From MADRE2 sp964397015 (GTDB lineage: Bacteria; Desulfobacterota; Desulfobacteria; Desulfobacterales; Desulfobacteraceae), in NCBI GenBank assembly GCA_964397015.1, contig CAYNHL010000047.1, positions 1-24,569 of the forward strand: a stretch of DNA of 24,569 bases, in the 5' to 3' direction. Below, in pieces: positions 1 to 8,758 of this stretch (position 1 is its first letter; each line of letters begins with the position of its first letter). The notes beneath the pieces were generated by a model that made no database searches, was not told the origin of the DNA, and saw nothing but the letters and a program-made list of their open reading frames with translations. The translations under genes were made by a program, and so were the position numbers.

Positions 1-99
1 ACCCCTTTTTTTCTGGTATCGGCACAGGATGCCACCGGAACACGGCCGCGGTCGCCTTATTCGGCAGGGACAGCAAAACCCCACCTGCAAAATTCTTAC

Positions 100-966
100 A
101 TGCGATTGCCCTGGGCTCTCAAGCTTTTCGTGTTGACCCGCCTGCATGGATGGGATATCCTGATATATTACATTAACGGTAAGGTCAGAAGGCCTTTTGG
201 TTCGACTACAGAATCCACTCTGTCTTACATTGGGGGACCAGTGCCGCAGACAGAGCTTTTGGATGGCCAAAATCACCTGAAAGAGATCCTGGTCGGAATC
301 ATTGAAAAGAAAATAGACCTTTGCCATCTCCATGACAGCCTTCCTGTAACTGTCCTGGACATAATGCTGTATGCCCAGCAGATTGTAGATGATCTTGAAA
401 CCTCGGGTCAGAGTCCTGTGATTTCCTGCAAAGCCGGATGCAGTTACTGCTGTCATACCCAGGTTCAGATTATTCCGCTCGAGGCCCTGGTTATTTTTTC
501 GTTTGTGAAGGATAATTTCAGTGACCATCTTATCGGCCGCACCAGGGAAAAAATGCATCACAACTGTCATATGGCACATGGCCGGACATTCGAGGGGCGT
601 TATGCCGTCAGGGCCCAGACCCCCTGTGTTTTCCTGGAGTCAGGCAGGTGCCTTGTCTATCCGGTTCGTCCCTTTATCTGCCGTGCCTGGAATTCCCTGG
701 ACTGTTCGGCCTGCCGTTCAGCCTATTATTCCGGGAACTGCCAGGCTGAAATCGAGACTGCTCCTGCCAGAAATTACGTGTTTTCGTCCGCAAGGGATGC
801 CTTTTCCGATTTGAGCGGCAGGCTGGAACTGAAAACCGGGAAGCTCGATATGGCCCATGCACTGTTGTGCTGCTTTTCATTTGCCGATCCTTTGTCCCAC
901 TGGTTGACAGGCAGGTCCCTGTTCGATGGAGACAACTGGAATACCGGAGAGCCCGATGCCCTGTAA
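100..966 (+). CDS. YkgJ-family cysteine-cluster protein (possible zinc/iron chelating)
   Basis: This 288-residue protein carries the cysteine pattern of the YkgJ/UPF0153 family, whose members are thought to bind a metal ion or Fe-S cluster and whose biochemical role is mostly unknown. Visible are C110-x3-C114-x2-C117-C118, followed by PLEAL, then C176, C184, C194, C202 and C205 around 'RPFICRAWNS'. There is no signal peptide, so a cytosolic location is likely. The start is uncertain: the ATG at 100 has no Shine-Dalgarno sequence, and the frame stays open to base 1, so the true start may lie outside the window. The N-terminal 80 residues are not part of the cysteine cluster and I do not recognise them. 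The S1-domain gene follows after 115 bp and has its own ribosome site. The family call is fairly sure; the function is not. Confidence 0.75.
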   Translation: MRLPWALKLFVLTRLHGWDILIYYINGKVRRPFGSTTESTLSYIGGPVPQTELLDGQNHLKEILVGIIEKKIDLCHLHDSLPVTVLDIMLYAQQIVDDLETSGQSPVISCKAGCSYCCHTQVQIIPLEALVIFSFVKDNFSDHLIGRTREKMHHNCHMAHGRTFEGRYAVRAQTPCVFLESGRCLVYPVRPFICRAWNSLDCSACRSAYYSGNCQAEIETAPARNYVFSSARDAFSDLSGRLELKTGKLDMAHALLCCFSFADPLSHWLTGRSLFDGDNWNTGEPDAL

Positions 967-1081
967 TACAAACCGGAATGTGGAACCGGTATGATTACAC
1001 GATGTCGAAATTTGACTTTACACTGCCGCTTATAAAAGATAGTAGAATAAAAGAGATATTTTAATCACAAGGAGAATCTCA

Positions 1082-2542
1082 ATGACAGACCAGGATAATC
1101 ATGACGGCAAGGGCCCTGAAGATGAAACAATGGATTTTGCCAGCATGCTGGATGAATATGATTCCGGCATAAGCCGGGACCTGAATGTAGGAGATCCTGT
1201 GGAGGGACGTATCATTTCCATCGGGAGCAGCCGGATATACGTGGATACCGGTACCAAGAGCGATGGCGTGGTGGAAAAATCAGAGCTTCTGGATGAAAAC
1301 AACGAACTGCCTTTTTCAACGGGTGATCCCATCAAACTTTACGTGGTATCGGTCAACGAGAGTGAAATCATTTTGTCCAAAGCCATTTCCGGTGCCGGTA
1401 TGGCAGCCATGATCGAAGACGCTTACCGCGGCCGGACACCGGTCGAAGGCAGGGTTACCGGGGTGGTAAAGGGTGGTTTTACCGTGGACATAATGGGCAA
1501 ACGGGCTTTTTGCCCAGTCAGCCAGATGGATGTGATCTATGTGGAAACACAGGAAGACTATGTCAACCAGACGTTTCATTTTTTAATTACCAGGTATGAG
1601 GACAATGGCAGGAATATAGTAGTATCGAGACGCGAATTGCTTGCCGAACAGATAGAACAGGAGCGCAGGGCTTTTTTGAGTACCCTCTCCCAGGGGGATG
1701 TAATCGAGGGGACAGTTACCAGGCTGATGCCTTTTGGTGCTTTTGTAGAGCTTGTTCCCGGAATGGAGGGGATGATACATGTATCGGAATTGAGTTGGTC
1801 CAGGGTGGAAAAACCTGAGGAGGTGGTGAAAAAAGGGGATCGTGTCAAGGTAAAGGTACTGGCTATCGAGCCAGGGAAAGAGAAGGCGGTTCCAAAAATA
1901 GGCCTGTCCATAAGGCAGCTGTCATCAGATCCCTGGGACGATCTTGAAAGTACGGTCAAACCAGGAGAGCAGATGTCGGGGAAGGTTGTCAGGATCGCCC
2001 CTTTCGGTGCGTTTGTCGAAGTTGCCCACGGCCTGGAGGGCCTGGTCCATATAAGCGAAATGAGCCATACACGGCGGGTTGTCAAGGTGGATGATGTCGT
2101 TAAACCGGGTGATATCGTCCAGGTGGTGGTAAAGGCTGTGGACCAGGATCGAAAGCGTATTTCCCTGAGTATCAAGGACGCATTGGGAGACCCCTGGGTC
2201 GGGGCCAACGTCCGGTATGCTGCAGGCAGTGTTGTAAAAGGAACCCTGGAAAAACGGGAAAATTTCGGTATGTTCATTTCCCTTGAACCCGGAATAACCG
2301 GGTTGCTGCCTTCTTCTGTCCTGTCCGCCTCGGACAAGGCCCCGGAATATTCCGCTGCAAAACCAGGCGACAGTATCGAAGTGACGGTGACGGCAGTGGA
2401 CGAGGAAAACCGCCGTATATCACTGGCACCGTCAGGGGATGCCGGAAAAGACGACTGGTCGTCCTATGCTGGATCAGGCAGTGCGCCCATGGGGACCATG
2501 GCATCTGTTTTAAAGGAGGCCTTGAAAAAAGAAAAAAAATAG
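1082..2542 (+). CDS. S1 RNA-binding domain protein with five S1 repeats (RpsA-like)
   Basis: The 486-residue protein is built almost entirely of S1 (OB-fold) RNA-binding repeats at roughly 37-105, 117-190, 203-282, 292-368 and 378-452. Repeats 3 and 4 are the most canonical, with 'PFGAFVEL', 'GMEGMIHVSELS' and 'GLEGLVHISEMS'. Repeats 1, 2 and 5 are divergent. Full-length ribosomal protein S1 of proteobacteria has six repeats and about 550-570 residues, so this is either a shorter S1 paralogue or an S1-like RNA-binding factor. It probably acts on mRNA in the cytosol. An acidic N-terminal leader of about 30 residues precedes repeat 1, and a lysine-rich tail closes the protein. The ATG is well supported by AAGGAGA about 7 bases upstream. 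A possible weak promoter (TTGACT at 1012) lies in the gap before it. The activase gene follows after 34 bp. Confidence 0.88.
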   Translation: MTDQDNHDGKGPEDETMDFASMLDEYDSGISRDLNVGDPVEGRIISIGSSRIYVDTGTKSDGVVEKSELLDENNELPFSTGDPIKLYVVSVNESEIILSKAISGAGMAAMIEDAYRGRTPVEGRVTGVVKGGFTVDIMGKRAFCPVSQMDVIYVETQEDYVNQTFHFLITRYEDNGRNIVVSRRELLAEQIEQERRAFLSTLSQGDVIEGTVTRLMPFGAFVELVPGMEGMIHVSELSWSRVEKPEEVVKKGDRVKVKVLAIEPGKEKAVPKIGLSIRQLSSDPWDDLESTVKPGEQMSGKVVRIAPFGAFVEVAHGLEGLVHISEMSHTRRVVKVDDVVKPGDIVQVVVKAVDQDRKRISLSIKDALGDPWVGANVRYAAGSVVKGTLEKRENFGMFISLEPGITGLLPSSVLSASDKAPEYSAAKPGDSIEVTVTAVDEENRRISLAPSGDAGKDDWSSYAGSGSAPMGTMASVLKEALKKEKK

Positions 2543-2576
2543 ATTATGGGATAAAAAAAACAGGGAACTTCGCCAG

Positions 2577-5500
2577 GTGAAACAAAACAAGACATATCAA
2601 GCGGGTCTGGACATTGGCTCAACCACCGCCAAGCTTGTTTTGATCAATGAGGAAAATGAGCTTATCTTCTCAAGATACGAAAGGCATCATGCCCGTATCA
2701 TCGATACGGTATCCGCTTTTTTTTCAGATGTAATGGAGGGTCTGGGCAACTGCCTGCTCAATATAGCATTGACCGGTTCAGCCGGAATGGGTTTTGCCAG
2801 GATGATGACCCTTCCATTTGTCCAGGAAGTAGTCTGTACCAATGAAGTTGTGCGCAGTTTGTACCCCGGGGTCAGGACCGTACTGGATATCGGGGGTGAA
2901 GATTCCAAGATGATTTTCATGTCCCCGGGCAGGCCGCCGGATATCCGCATGAACGGGAGTTGTGCCGGCGGGACGGGTGCATTCATAGATCAGCTGGCAA
3001 CCCTTCTGGACAGGTCTCCCGGCGACCTGAACCGTCTGGCCGGCGACCATACCCGTCTTTATCCCATAGCATCGAGGTGCGGCGTGTTTGCCAAAACCGA
3101 TGTGCAGAACCTGCTCAGCCGCAATGTTCCGGTCGAGGATATAGCTGCTTCTGTTTTTCACGCCGTTGCCATCCAGTGTCTCAATACCCTGTCCAGGGGA
3201 TTTGATATCCGGCCTAAACTGCTTTTGTGCGGAGGGGTGTTCGCGTTTCTGCCTGAACTGGTCAATGCGTTCATGGCAGTTCTGGGACTGTCAAAGGCCG
3301 ACCGGGTGGTTCCGGATGATCCTGAACTGCTGCCCGCGGCAGGGGCTGCAATGCTCAGCCGCCGCAGCCGGGAGGCTTATGAGATAAACACCCTGGCTGA
3401 ATGGCTGTCCAGCAGGCATGGCCTGCCCGGGGAAAACCAGAACCGCCTTCCCCCGCTGTTTACTTCCAAAAAGGACCTTGCCGCATGGGAACAGCAGCAG
3501 CAGCGTATGAATATCTGCAGGATATCCCTGGCTGATTATGAGTCAGACACCTGTTTTATAGGGATCGACTCCGGATCCACGACCACGAAGATCGTGGCAC
3601 TGGGCGATCAGGACCAGGTTCTGTTCGACTGGTACCGAAACAATAACGGTAATCCTATCCAGGCAGTCACTTGCGGCCTGGGCGAATTTTACCGGAAAGT
3701 CAGGCAGGATAAACCGGAACTGAAAATTGCCATGACCGCTGTGGCAGGTTATGGTGAAGATCTTATCCGGACAGCTTTCGGGATGGATATCGGTGTAGTG
3801 GAAACAATCGCCCATTATGAAGCTGCAAGGCATATAGCCCCCGGGGTCTCTTTTATTCTGGACATAGGCGGCCAGGACATGAAGGCCATATTTATTCAAA
3901 ACGGTGTCATTCACCGTATCGAGCTCAACGAGGCATGCTCGTCCGGATGCGGCTCTTTTATTGAAACCTTTGCCGGGTCCATGGGATACCGTGTACAGGA
4001 CTTTGCATCCATTGCCCTCTTGGCAAAAGCCCCCTGTGACCTTGGTACGCGCTGCACTGTTTTCATGAATTCCAAGGTCAAGCAGGCGCTGCGTGAAAAC
4101 GCGGGCGTGGATGAAATCAGTGCGGGACTGTCCTATGCCGTGGTGAAAAACTGCCTGTTCAAGGTTCTCAAACTGAATGACATGTCGGAAACAGGCAGTC
4201 ACATAGTGCTGCAGGGCGGCACGTTCAGGAATCCATCCATTGTCAGGGCGATAGAGATCCTTACCGGCCGTGATGTGACCTATACCGATATGCCAGAAAT
4301 GATGGGCGCGTTCGGGGCGGCACTGATCGCACGCAGGACATGGATAGAACAGGGGGAGCCGGTATCTTCCTTTGTATCACTGGATCAACTGGATTCTGTT
4401 GCCGATTTCAAAACCAGGCAGATATTGTGCAAGGGGTGCGACAATGCCTGCACCGTCACCAGGTTCGATTTTTCCAACAAAAAATCTTTTTTTTCAGGAA
4501 ACCGTTGCGAGAAGGTGTTTTATGCCAAAGGGGAGTTGCGGCCGGAAAAAGGATTTGATTTCAGCGCATTCAAATGCATGCTGCTGTTCGACAGGGATAT
4601 GGCGCCGCATCCTGACCCGCTGTTTACCGTCGGTATTCCCAGGTGCCTGAATTTTTATGAAAATTTTCCTTTCTGGCACGCTTTTTTTTCCCATTGCGGT
4701 ATCAATATCGTGGTATCTGCGCCATCTACAATGGCGATGAGCGACACTGCCAAAGGCAGTATCATGTCGGACAGTATCTGTTTTCCGGCCAAGCTTGCAA
4801 ACGGCCATGTGCTGGACCTGGTACATAAAAAGGTGGACCGGATTTTTTATCCCCTTGTCATGTATGAAAAAGATGAATTCAATACGGTTATCAACAGCTT
4901 CAACTGTCCCATTGTCAGCAGCTACGCAGACGTTATCGACAGCAGCCTCGACCCGGCAGCACGGTTCAAAATCCCCCTGGACAAGCCGGTTGTCACTTTC
5001 AAGGATGAGTCACTGCTGGTAAAATCCTGCCTGGCCTATTTAAGGCCACTTGGTGTCCCGGGCAACCGGATCAGGGCGGCCGTGGCAAAAGGACTTTGTG
5101 CCCAGGACAACTACAGGGAAGAGGTCCAGAGCAAAGCTGCCATGCTGATTCAAAAGGCACAACGGGAAAAACGGCTTCTGGTGGTGCTGGCCGGCCGGCC
5201 CTATCATGTCGATCCTCTGATCAGCCAGAATATTCCACAGATACTGACGGATTTCGGCGTTGATTTCATCACCGAGGACGGGGTCCCGGATATCGGGGAA
5301 CAGGCCTTTGACCGGTTGCAGGTCCTTACCCAGTGGGCATATCCCAACCGGTTGTACAACGCGGCCGGATGGGTCGCACGGCAGAAAGATCATATCCAGA
5401 TGATCCAGCTCAATTCCTTTGGATGCGGACCTGATGCAGTGACCATCGAGGAAAACCGGCAGATACTGGAAACAGGCAACAAGAACTTTACCCTGGTAAA

Positions 5501-6872
5501 AATCGATGATATTTCCAGCGGCGGATCGGCCAAATTAAGGCTGCGATCAATGGTGGAATCCTTGAGGCGCCGCAAGCCAGGGAAAAAACAGGGTCTTTCA
5601 CAGCGAAAGACAACCCCCAGTTTTGAAAAAAGTGACCGTTACAGGACCATCATCGCCCCTTATTTTGCCGAAGATTATTCCGGGTATCTCAGCGCTGTTT
5701 TTCAAGCTGCCGGTTACCGGATCGACATCCTGCCTAAACCCGACCGGGAGTCGGTGGAGACGGGCCTTCGATATGCCAGCAACGATATTTGCTATCCTGC
5801 GACCCTTGTGACCGGGGATATCATCAAGGCATTGAAATCGGGACACTACGATCCGGCCCGGATTGCTGTCGGCATTACGCAGACCGGAGGCCAGTGCAGG
5901 GCATCCAATTATATTTTTCTGATAAAAAAAGCCATGGTGGCGGCCGGATTCGATCATATCCCGGTTATTTCGGTTACCACCGCCACCGGACTGACCCATC
6001 AGCCCGGGTTTGAAATCAACTGGTTCAAGCTGATCAAGCTGCTGTTCGTGACAACCATGTATGCCGACTGCATTGCCAAGATGTATTATTCCACCGCTGT
6101 AAGGGAAACCGGTAAAGGCACCAGCCAGAAGCTCAGGGAACATTATATCCAGGCTGCCTGTCCCTTTATAACTGCAAAGGATTATAAAGGTATTTTTTCA
6201 TTGCTGGATGCAGCTGTTTCAGAATTCAACCAGGTCAGGGTACATGATCGCCCCTGTCCCAGGATAGGGATTGTCGGGGAAATTTATATCAAGTACAATA
6301 ATTTCGGGAACCAGTTCCTGTCAGATTTCTTGATTGAAAACGAAGTTGAGCCGGTCATTCCACCTATACTGGATTATTTTATCCAGGACCTGGTCAACTA
6401 CAGGGAAAATGTCCGCGCCCACATCCGCCACAGGAAAATAAATGATATTATGGGCCGGTTCATAGAGACTTTCATCAACACCTATCATAAAAAGATCAAC
6501 AGCAGGTTCAAGCGGTTCAGGTTTTATTCTCCCTTTCACGATATTTTCAAGGTGGCTCAAAAAGCCGGCCGGATTCTGTCTCTGGTCAACCAGTTCGGTG
6601 AGGGCTGGCTGGTACCCGGAGAGATTGCATGCCTGGCTGAAGAAGGTGTAAACAATGTAATCAGTGTCCAGCCCTTTGGATGTATTGCCAACCACATTAT
6701 TTCAAAAGGGGTTGAAAAAAGGATAAAAACCCTTTATCCGGAAATGAATCTTTTGTATCTTGATTTTGATGCCGGCACCTCCGAGGTCAATGTCCAGAAC
6801 CGGCTTTATTTCATGGTCGAAGCGGTGAAAGCCCCTTTCAGAAAAGACAGCGTTCACGTCCCTGGTTCATGA
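2577..6872 (+). CDS. Acyl-CoA dehydratase activase fusion (two BadF/BadG/BcrA/BcrD ATPase domains, DUF2229, HgdB-like C-terminus)
   Basis: This 1431-residue protein joins two ASKHA-fold ATPase domains of the 2-hydroxyacyl-CoA dehydratase activator type to a long C-terminal part. Domain 1 (about 8-262) has 'LDIGSTTAK', 'LDIGGEDSK' and the cluster cysteines C129 (GSCAGGTG) and C168 (SRCGVFAKT). Domain 2 (about 327-587) repeats the plan with 'IDSGSTTTK', 'LDIGGQDMK', C454 and C493. A four-cysteine knot follows (C618, C621, C625, C644), then a DUF2229-like section (about 685-790) and an HgdB-like region rich in conserved Cys/Gly motifs (GCGPDAVT, NDICYPA, QPFGCI). In two-protein systems such activators hold one [4Fe-4S] cluster per dimer and use ATP to push an electron onto a dehydratase or aryl-CoA reductase. 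The substrate here is unknown and no dehydratase subunit is nearby. GTG start, with AGGGA about 9 bases upstream. Confidence 0.88.
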   Translation: MKQNKTYQAGLDIGSTTAKLVLINEENELIFSRYERHHARIIDTVSAFFSDVMEGLGNCLLNIALTGSAGMGFARMMTLPFVQEVVCTNEVVRSLYPGVRTVLDIGGEDSKMIFMSPGRPPDIRMNGSCAGGTGAFIDQLATLLDRSPGDLNRLAGDHTRLYPIASRCGVFAKTDVQNLLSRNVPVEDIAASVFHAVAIQCLNTLSRGFDIRPKLLLCGGVFAFLPELVNAFMAVLGLSKADRVVPDDPELLPAAGAAMLSRRSREAYEINTLAEWLSSRHGLPGENQNRLPPLFTSKKDLAAWEQQQQRMNICRISLADYESDTCFIGIDSGSTTTKIVALGDQDQVLFDWYRNNNGNPIQAVTCGLGEFYRKVRQDKPELKIAMTAVAGYGEDLIRTAFGMDIGVVETIAHYEAARHIAPGVSFILDIGGQDMKAIFIQNGVIHRIELNEACSSGCGSFIETFAGSMGYRVQDFASIALLAKAPCDLGTRCTVFMNSKVKQALRENAGVDEISAGLSYAVVKNCLFKVLKLNDMSETGSHIVLQGGTFRNPSIVRAIEILTGRDVTYTDMPEMMGAFGAALIARRTWIEQGEPVSSFVSLDQLDSVADFKTRQILCKGCDNACTVTRFDFSNKKSFFSGNRCEKVFYAKGELRPEKGFDFSAFKCMLLFDRDMAPHPDPLFTVGIPRCLNFYENFPFWHAFFSHCGINIVVSAPSTMAMSDTAKGSIMSDSICFPAKLANGHVLDLVHKKVDRIFYPLVMYEKDEFNTVINSFNCPIVSSYADVIDSSLDPAARFKIPLDKPVVTFKDESLLVKSCLAYLRPLGVPGNRIRAAVAKGLCAQDNYREEVQSKAAMLIQKAQREKRLLVVLAGRPYHVDPLISQNIPQILTDFGVDFITEDGVPDIGEQAFDRLQVLTQWAYPNRLYNAAGWVARQKDHIQMIQLNSFGCGPDAVTIEENRQILETGNKNFTLVKIDDISSGGSAKLRLRSMVESLRRRKPGKKQGLSQRKTTPSFEKSDRYRTIIAPYFAEDYSGYLSAVFQAAGYRIDILPKPDRESVETGLRYASNDICYPATLVTGDIIKALKSGHYDPARIAVGITQTGGQCRASNYIFLIKKAMVAAGFDHIPVISVTTATGLTHQPGFEINWFKLIKLLFVTTMYADCIAKMYYSTAVRETGKGTSQKLREHYIQAACPFITAKDYKGIFSLLDAAVSEFNQVRVHDRPCPRIGIVGEIYIKYNNFGNQFLSDFLIENEVEPVIPPILDYFIQDLVNYRENVRAHIRHRKINDIMGRFIETFINTYHKKINSRFKRFRFYSPFHDIFKVAQKAGRILSLVNQFGEGWLVPGEIACLAEEGVNNVISVQPFGCIANHIISKGVEKRIKTLYPEMNLLYLDFDAGTSEVNVQNRLYFMVEAVKAPFRKDSVHVPGS

Positions 6873-6904
6873 GCAGTCCTTTCAGGATGCCCGTTTTGCC
6901 AGTG

Positions 6905-7798
6905 TTAAGTCGAGTGTGACTTTATAAACCGGCCGATTTCATCGATGGCTGTTCGTGCTTCCTTAAGGTAGCGGGCAAAATAATGCCAGACATGGAACAT
7001 ATCTTTTTCGACAGACAGCATGACCTGTGCTCCTGTCTTTTTTACCAGTCGTTCAAGAGCCTTTGCATCGTCCAGAAGAACCTCGTTTTCACCGGCGTGG
7101 ATCAGTACCGGGCACAGGGTGCAAAACCTGTGGTTGATTGGAGAGACACCGGGATCTGACAAGGGTTTTTTTGTGTACATCTTTGCAATTTTCAACAGCA
7201 GGGCCCGGTTCAGCATGGGATCATCCGGCTGCTTTTCATCATGGGAGGCATTGCGGCATTCAAGATCAACCCAGGGTGAAATGAAAACCGCGCTTGCAGG
7301 CATCGGATGTCCAATGCGGTCCAGGTGAGCCAGAAGACCCAGGCACAGACCGCCGCCGGCTGAATCACCGGCAATGTGGATGGTATCTGAAGCATTTTGC
7401 CGCTGCATGCTGAAAAAGGCATGAATCACGTCTTCCTGTCCGGCAGGGAAGGGGTGTTCAGGGGCCAGACGGTATTCAATCATCAGTGTGCGTGTTGCCG
7501 AGGCAGCTGCGATCCGGCTGGCCAGGTCCCTGTGGGACCGGATGGACCCGGCGACAAAGCCTCCTCCATGGATATACAAAAGGCTGCGATGGGGAGCTGC
7601 ATTCTCAGGGGTCAGCCATGCGGCCGGTATATGATCCAGAAAGAAGCTTGAGAAATCGACCCCGGGATCGGGCTTGAAAGCCCTGGTGCTGTTGTCCAGA
7701 AGGGTGCGATAAGCTTCTATACCTGTGGAATCGATGTCCGGTCTGGATTTCAGGTGCTTGAATATGGCTGACAGTACATGGGACACGGGAGGCTTCAT
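6905..7798 (-). CDS. Alpha/beta hydrolase, hormone-sensitive-lipase (HSL) type esterase
   Basis: A 297-residue carboxylesterase-like protein of the HSL family (family IV), which hydrolyses short- to medium-chain esters in the cytosol. The oxyanion-hole motif HGGG sits at 77-80, the family signature 'YRLAPEHPFPA' at 109-119, the nucleophile S146 in GDSAG, and the probable catalytic histidine H269 in 'MFHVW'. The catalytic acid region reads 'ENEVLLDD' (237-244). An aspartate is common at N238 in this family, so the acid residue cannot be assigned by eye. There is no signal peptide. The gene converges on the activase fusion (32 bp between stops) and diverges from the HAD gene across 77 bp. Substrate unknown; family assignment firm. 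Confidence 0.87.
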   Translation of the reverse strand: MKPPVSHVLSAIFKHLKSRPDIDSTGIEAYRTLLDNSTRAFKPDPGVDFSSFFLDHIPAAWLTPENAAPHRSLLYIHGGGFVAGSIRSHRDLASRIAAASATRTLMIEYRLAPEHPFPAGQEDVIHAFFSMQRQNASDTIHIAGDSAGGGLCLGLLAHLDRIGHPMPASAVFISPWVDLECRNASHDEKQPDDPMLNRALLLKIAKMYTKKPLSDPGVSPINHRFCTLCPVLIHAGENEVLLDDAKALERLVKKTGAQVMLSVEKDMFHVWHYFARYLKEARTAIDEIGRFIKSHST

Positions 7799-7816
7799 AC
7801 TCTTTGCCGCTAAGGG

Positions 7817-7845
7817 TTGATAATTTAGATTGAAAAAGGTATCAC
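7817..7845 (+). promoter_or_regulatory. Putative sigma-70 promoter for the HAD phosphatase gene
   Basis: TTGATA (7817-7822) and TATCAC (7840-7845) are separated by 17 bases, with 5/6 and 4/6 matches to the sigma-70 boxes. The start of transcription would fall near 7852, about 24 bases before the HAD start codon. It lies in the 77-bp divergent gap with the esterase gene. Confidence 0.4.
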
Positions 7846-7875
7846 ACTCCCATATGATTTCCCAGGAAATTTTTC

Positions 7876-8751
7876 ATGAATTCACATAAAACAGCTGCCG
7901 CATCACTGGTTGTCACAGATCTGGACGGTACCCTGCTCAGAGACGATAAAACTGTTTCATCCAGGGATCTTGTCCTGCTGGAAACAGCAAAGCAGGCAGG
8001 ATCGTGGACAGCAATAGCCACCGGCCGGTCGCTTTATTCATTCAACAAAATTATGATGTCCTTGAAAAAAAGGAACAATTGTCAGCTGCCGGTGGATTTT
8101 GTTGTTTTCTCAACCGGTGCGGGTATCATGACATTTCCGGACACCCGGATCATGAGGGCCCGATGCCTGGATCCGGAGGATGTTGTCTATATCGTGGATG
8201 TTTTTGACCGGTTCCGGTTTGATTACATGGTTCATCACCCGATTCCGGATACCAATTTATTCGCTTACAGGAGAAAAAAAGGCGACAACCCTGATTTCGA
8301 TGCCAGGATCAGACTGTACCAGTCATATGCACGGCCTCTGGACGGCATGATATCCGGTTTTGGATCAGCTACACAGCTGCTGGCGGTCATTCCTAAAGAC
8401 AGGTCTCTTTCATTCATGGAGCCGCTCCGGAACCGGCTTGCCTATTTCAGCCTGATTACGGCAACTTCACCCCTTGACCGGGAGTCGATATGGCTGGAGG
8501 TTTTTCATAGAGAAGTATCCAAAAGTCTTGCCGTTAAATGGCTTTGCCAAAAGCTTGCGGTGAGCAGGGACCATGTGGCTGCGATTGGAAACGATTACAA
8601 TGACCAGGACCTGCTGGCCTGGGCCGGCCACTCCTATGTGGTTGACAATGCCCCTGACATCCTGAAGCAGGAATTTCGACCTGTACCATCCAACAATAAC
8701 AGTGGTGTGGCGTATGCCATCGATGATTTTTTATCCAGGACCGTTATATAA
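7876..8751 (+). CDS. HAD-family hydrolase, Cof-type (class IIB) phosphatase
   Basis: The 291-residue protein has the four HAD motifs of a Cof/sucrose-phosphatase type enzyme. Motif I is 'VTDLDGTLL' with nucleophile D15 and acid/base D17. Motif II is 'ATGRS'. A lysine lies in 'SKSLAVKWL', and the late motif 'IGNDYNDQDLL' supplies the magnesium-binding aspartates. Such enzymes dephosphorylate small sugar phosphates, nucleotides or cofactors in the cytosol, and the class IIB cap sits between motifs II and III. The substrate cannot be told from sequence. The ATG at 7876 has AGGA about 9 bases upstream. The stop lies 7 bp from the stop of the convergent receiver-PAS gene, with no hairpin terminator between them. 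Confidence 0.88.
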   Translation: MNSHKTAAASLVVTDLDGTLLRDDKTVSSRDLVLLETAKQAGSWTAIATGRSLYSFNKIMMSLKKRNNCQLPVDFVVFSTGAGIMTFPDTRIMRARCLDPEDVVYIVDVFDRFRFDYMVHHPIPDTNLFAYRRKKGDNPDFDARIRLYQSYARPLDGMISGFGSATQLLAVIPKDRSLSFMEPLRNRLAYFSLITATSPLDRESIWLEVFHREVSKSLAVKWLCQKLAVSRDHVAAIGNDYNDQDLLAWAGHSYVVDNAPDILKQEFRPVPSNNNSGVAYAIDDFLSRTVI

Positions 8752-8758
8752 AAAAATT

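Noticed and set aside
1..99. Possible coding continuation of the YkgJ-like gene up to base 1
   Set aside because: The frame is open, but no start codon with a ribosome site is visible and the residues are not recognisable. Recorded as start uncertainty rather than as a feature.
1012..1048. TTGACT followed by TATAAA or TAGAAT as a promoter for the S1 gene
   Set aside because: Spacing is 13 or 25 bases for the two good -10 candidates, and the box at the proper 17 bases matches poorly. It is mentioned only in the S1 entry.
1576..2337. Long minus-strand open frame (253 codons) opposite the S1 gene
   Set aside because: Ser/Thr/Pro-rich product with no domain pattern, fully antisense to a well-supported gene with a good ribosome site; a shadow frame.
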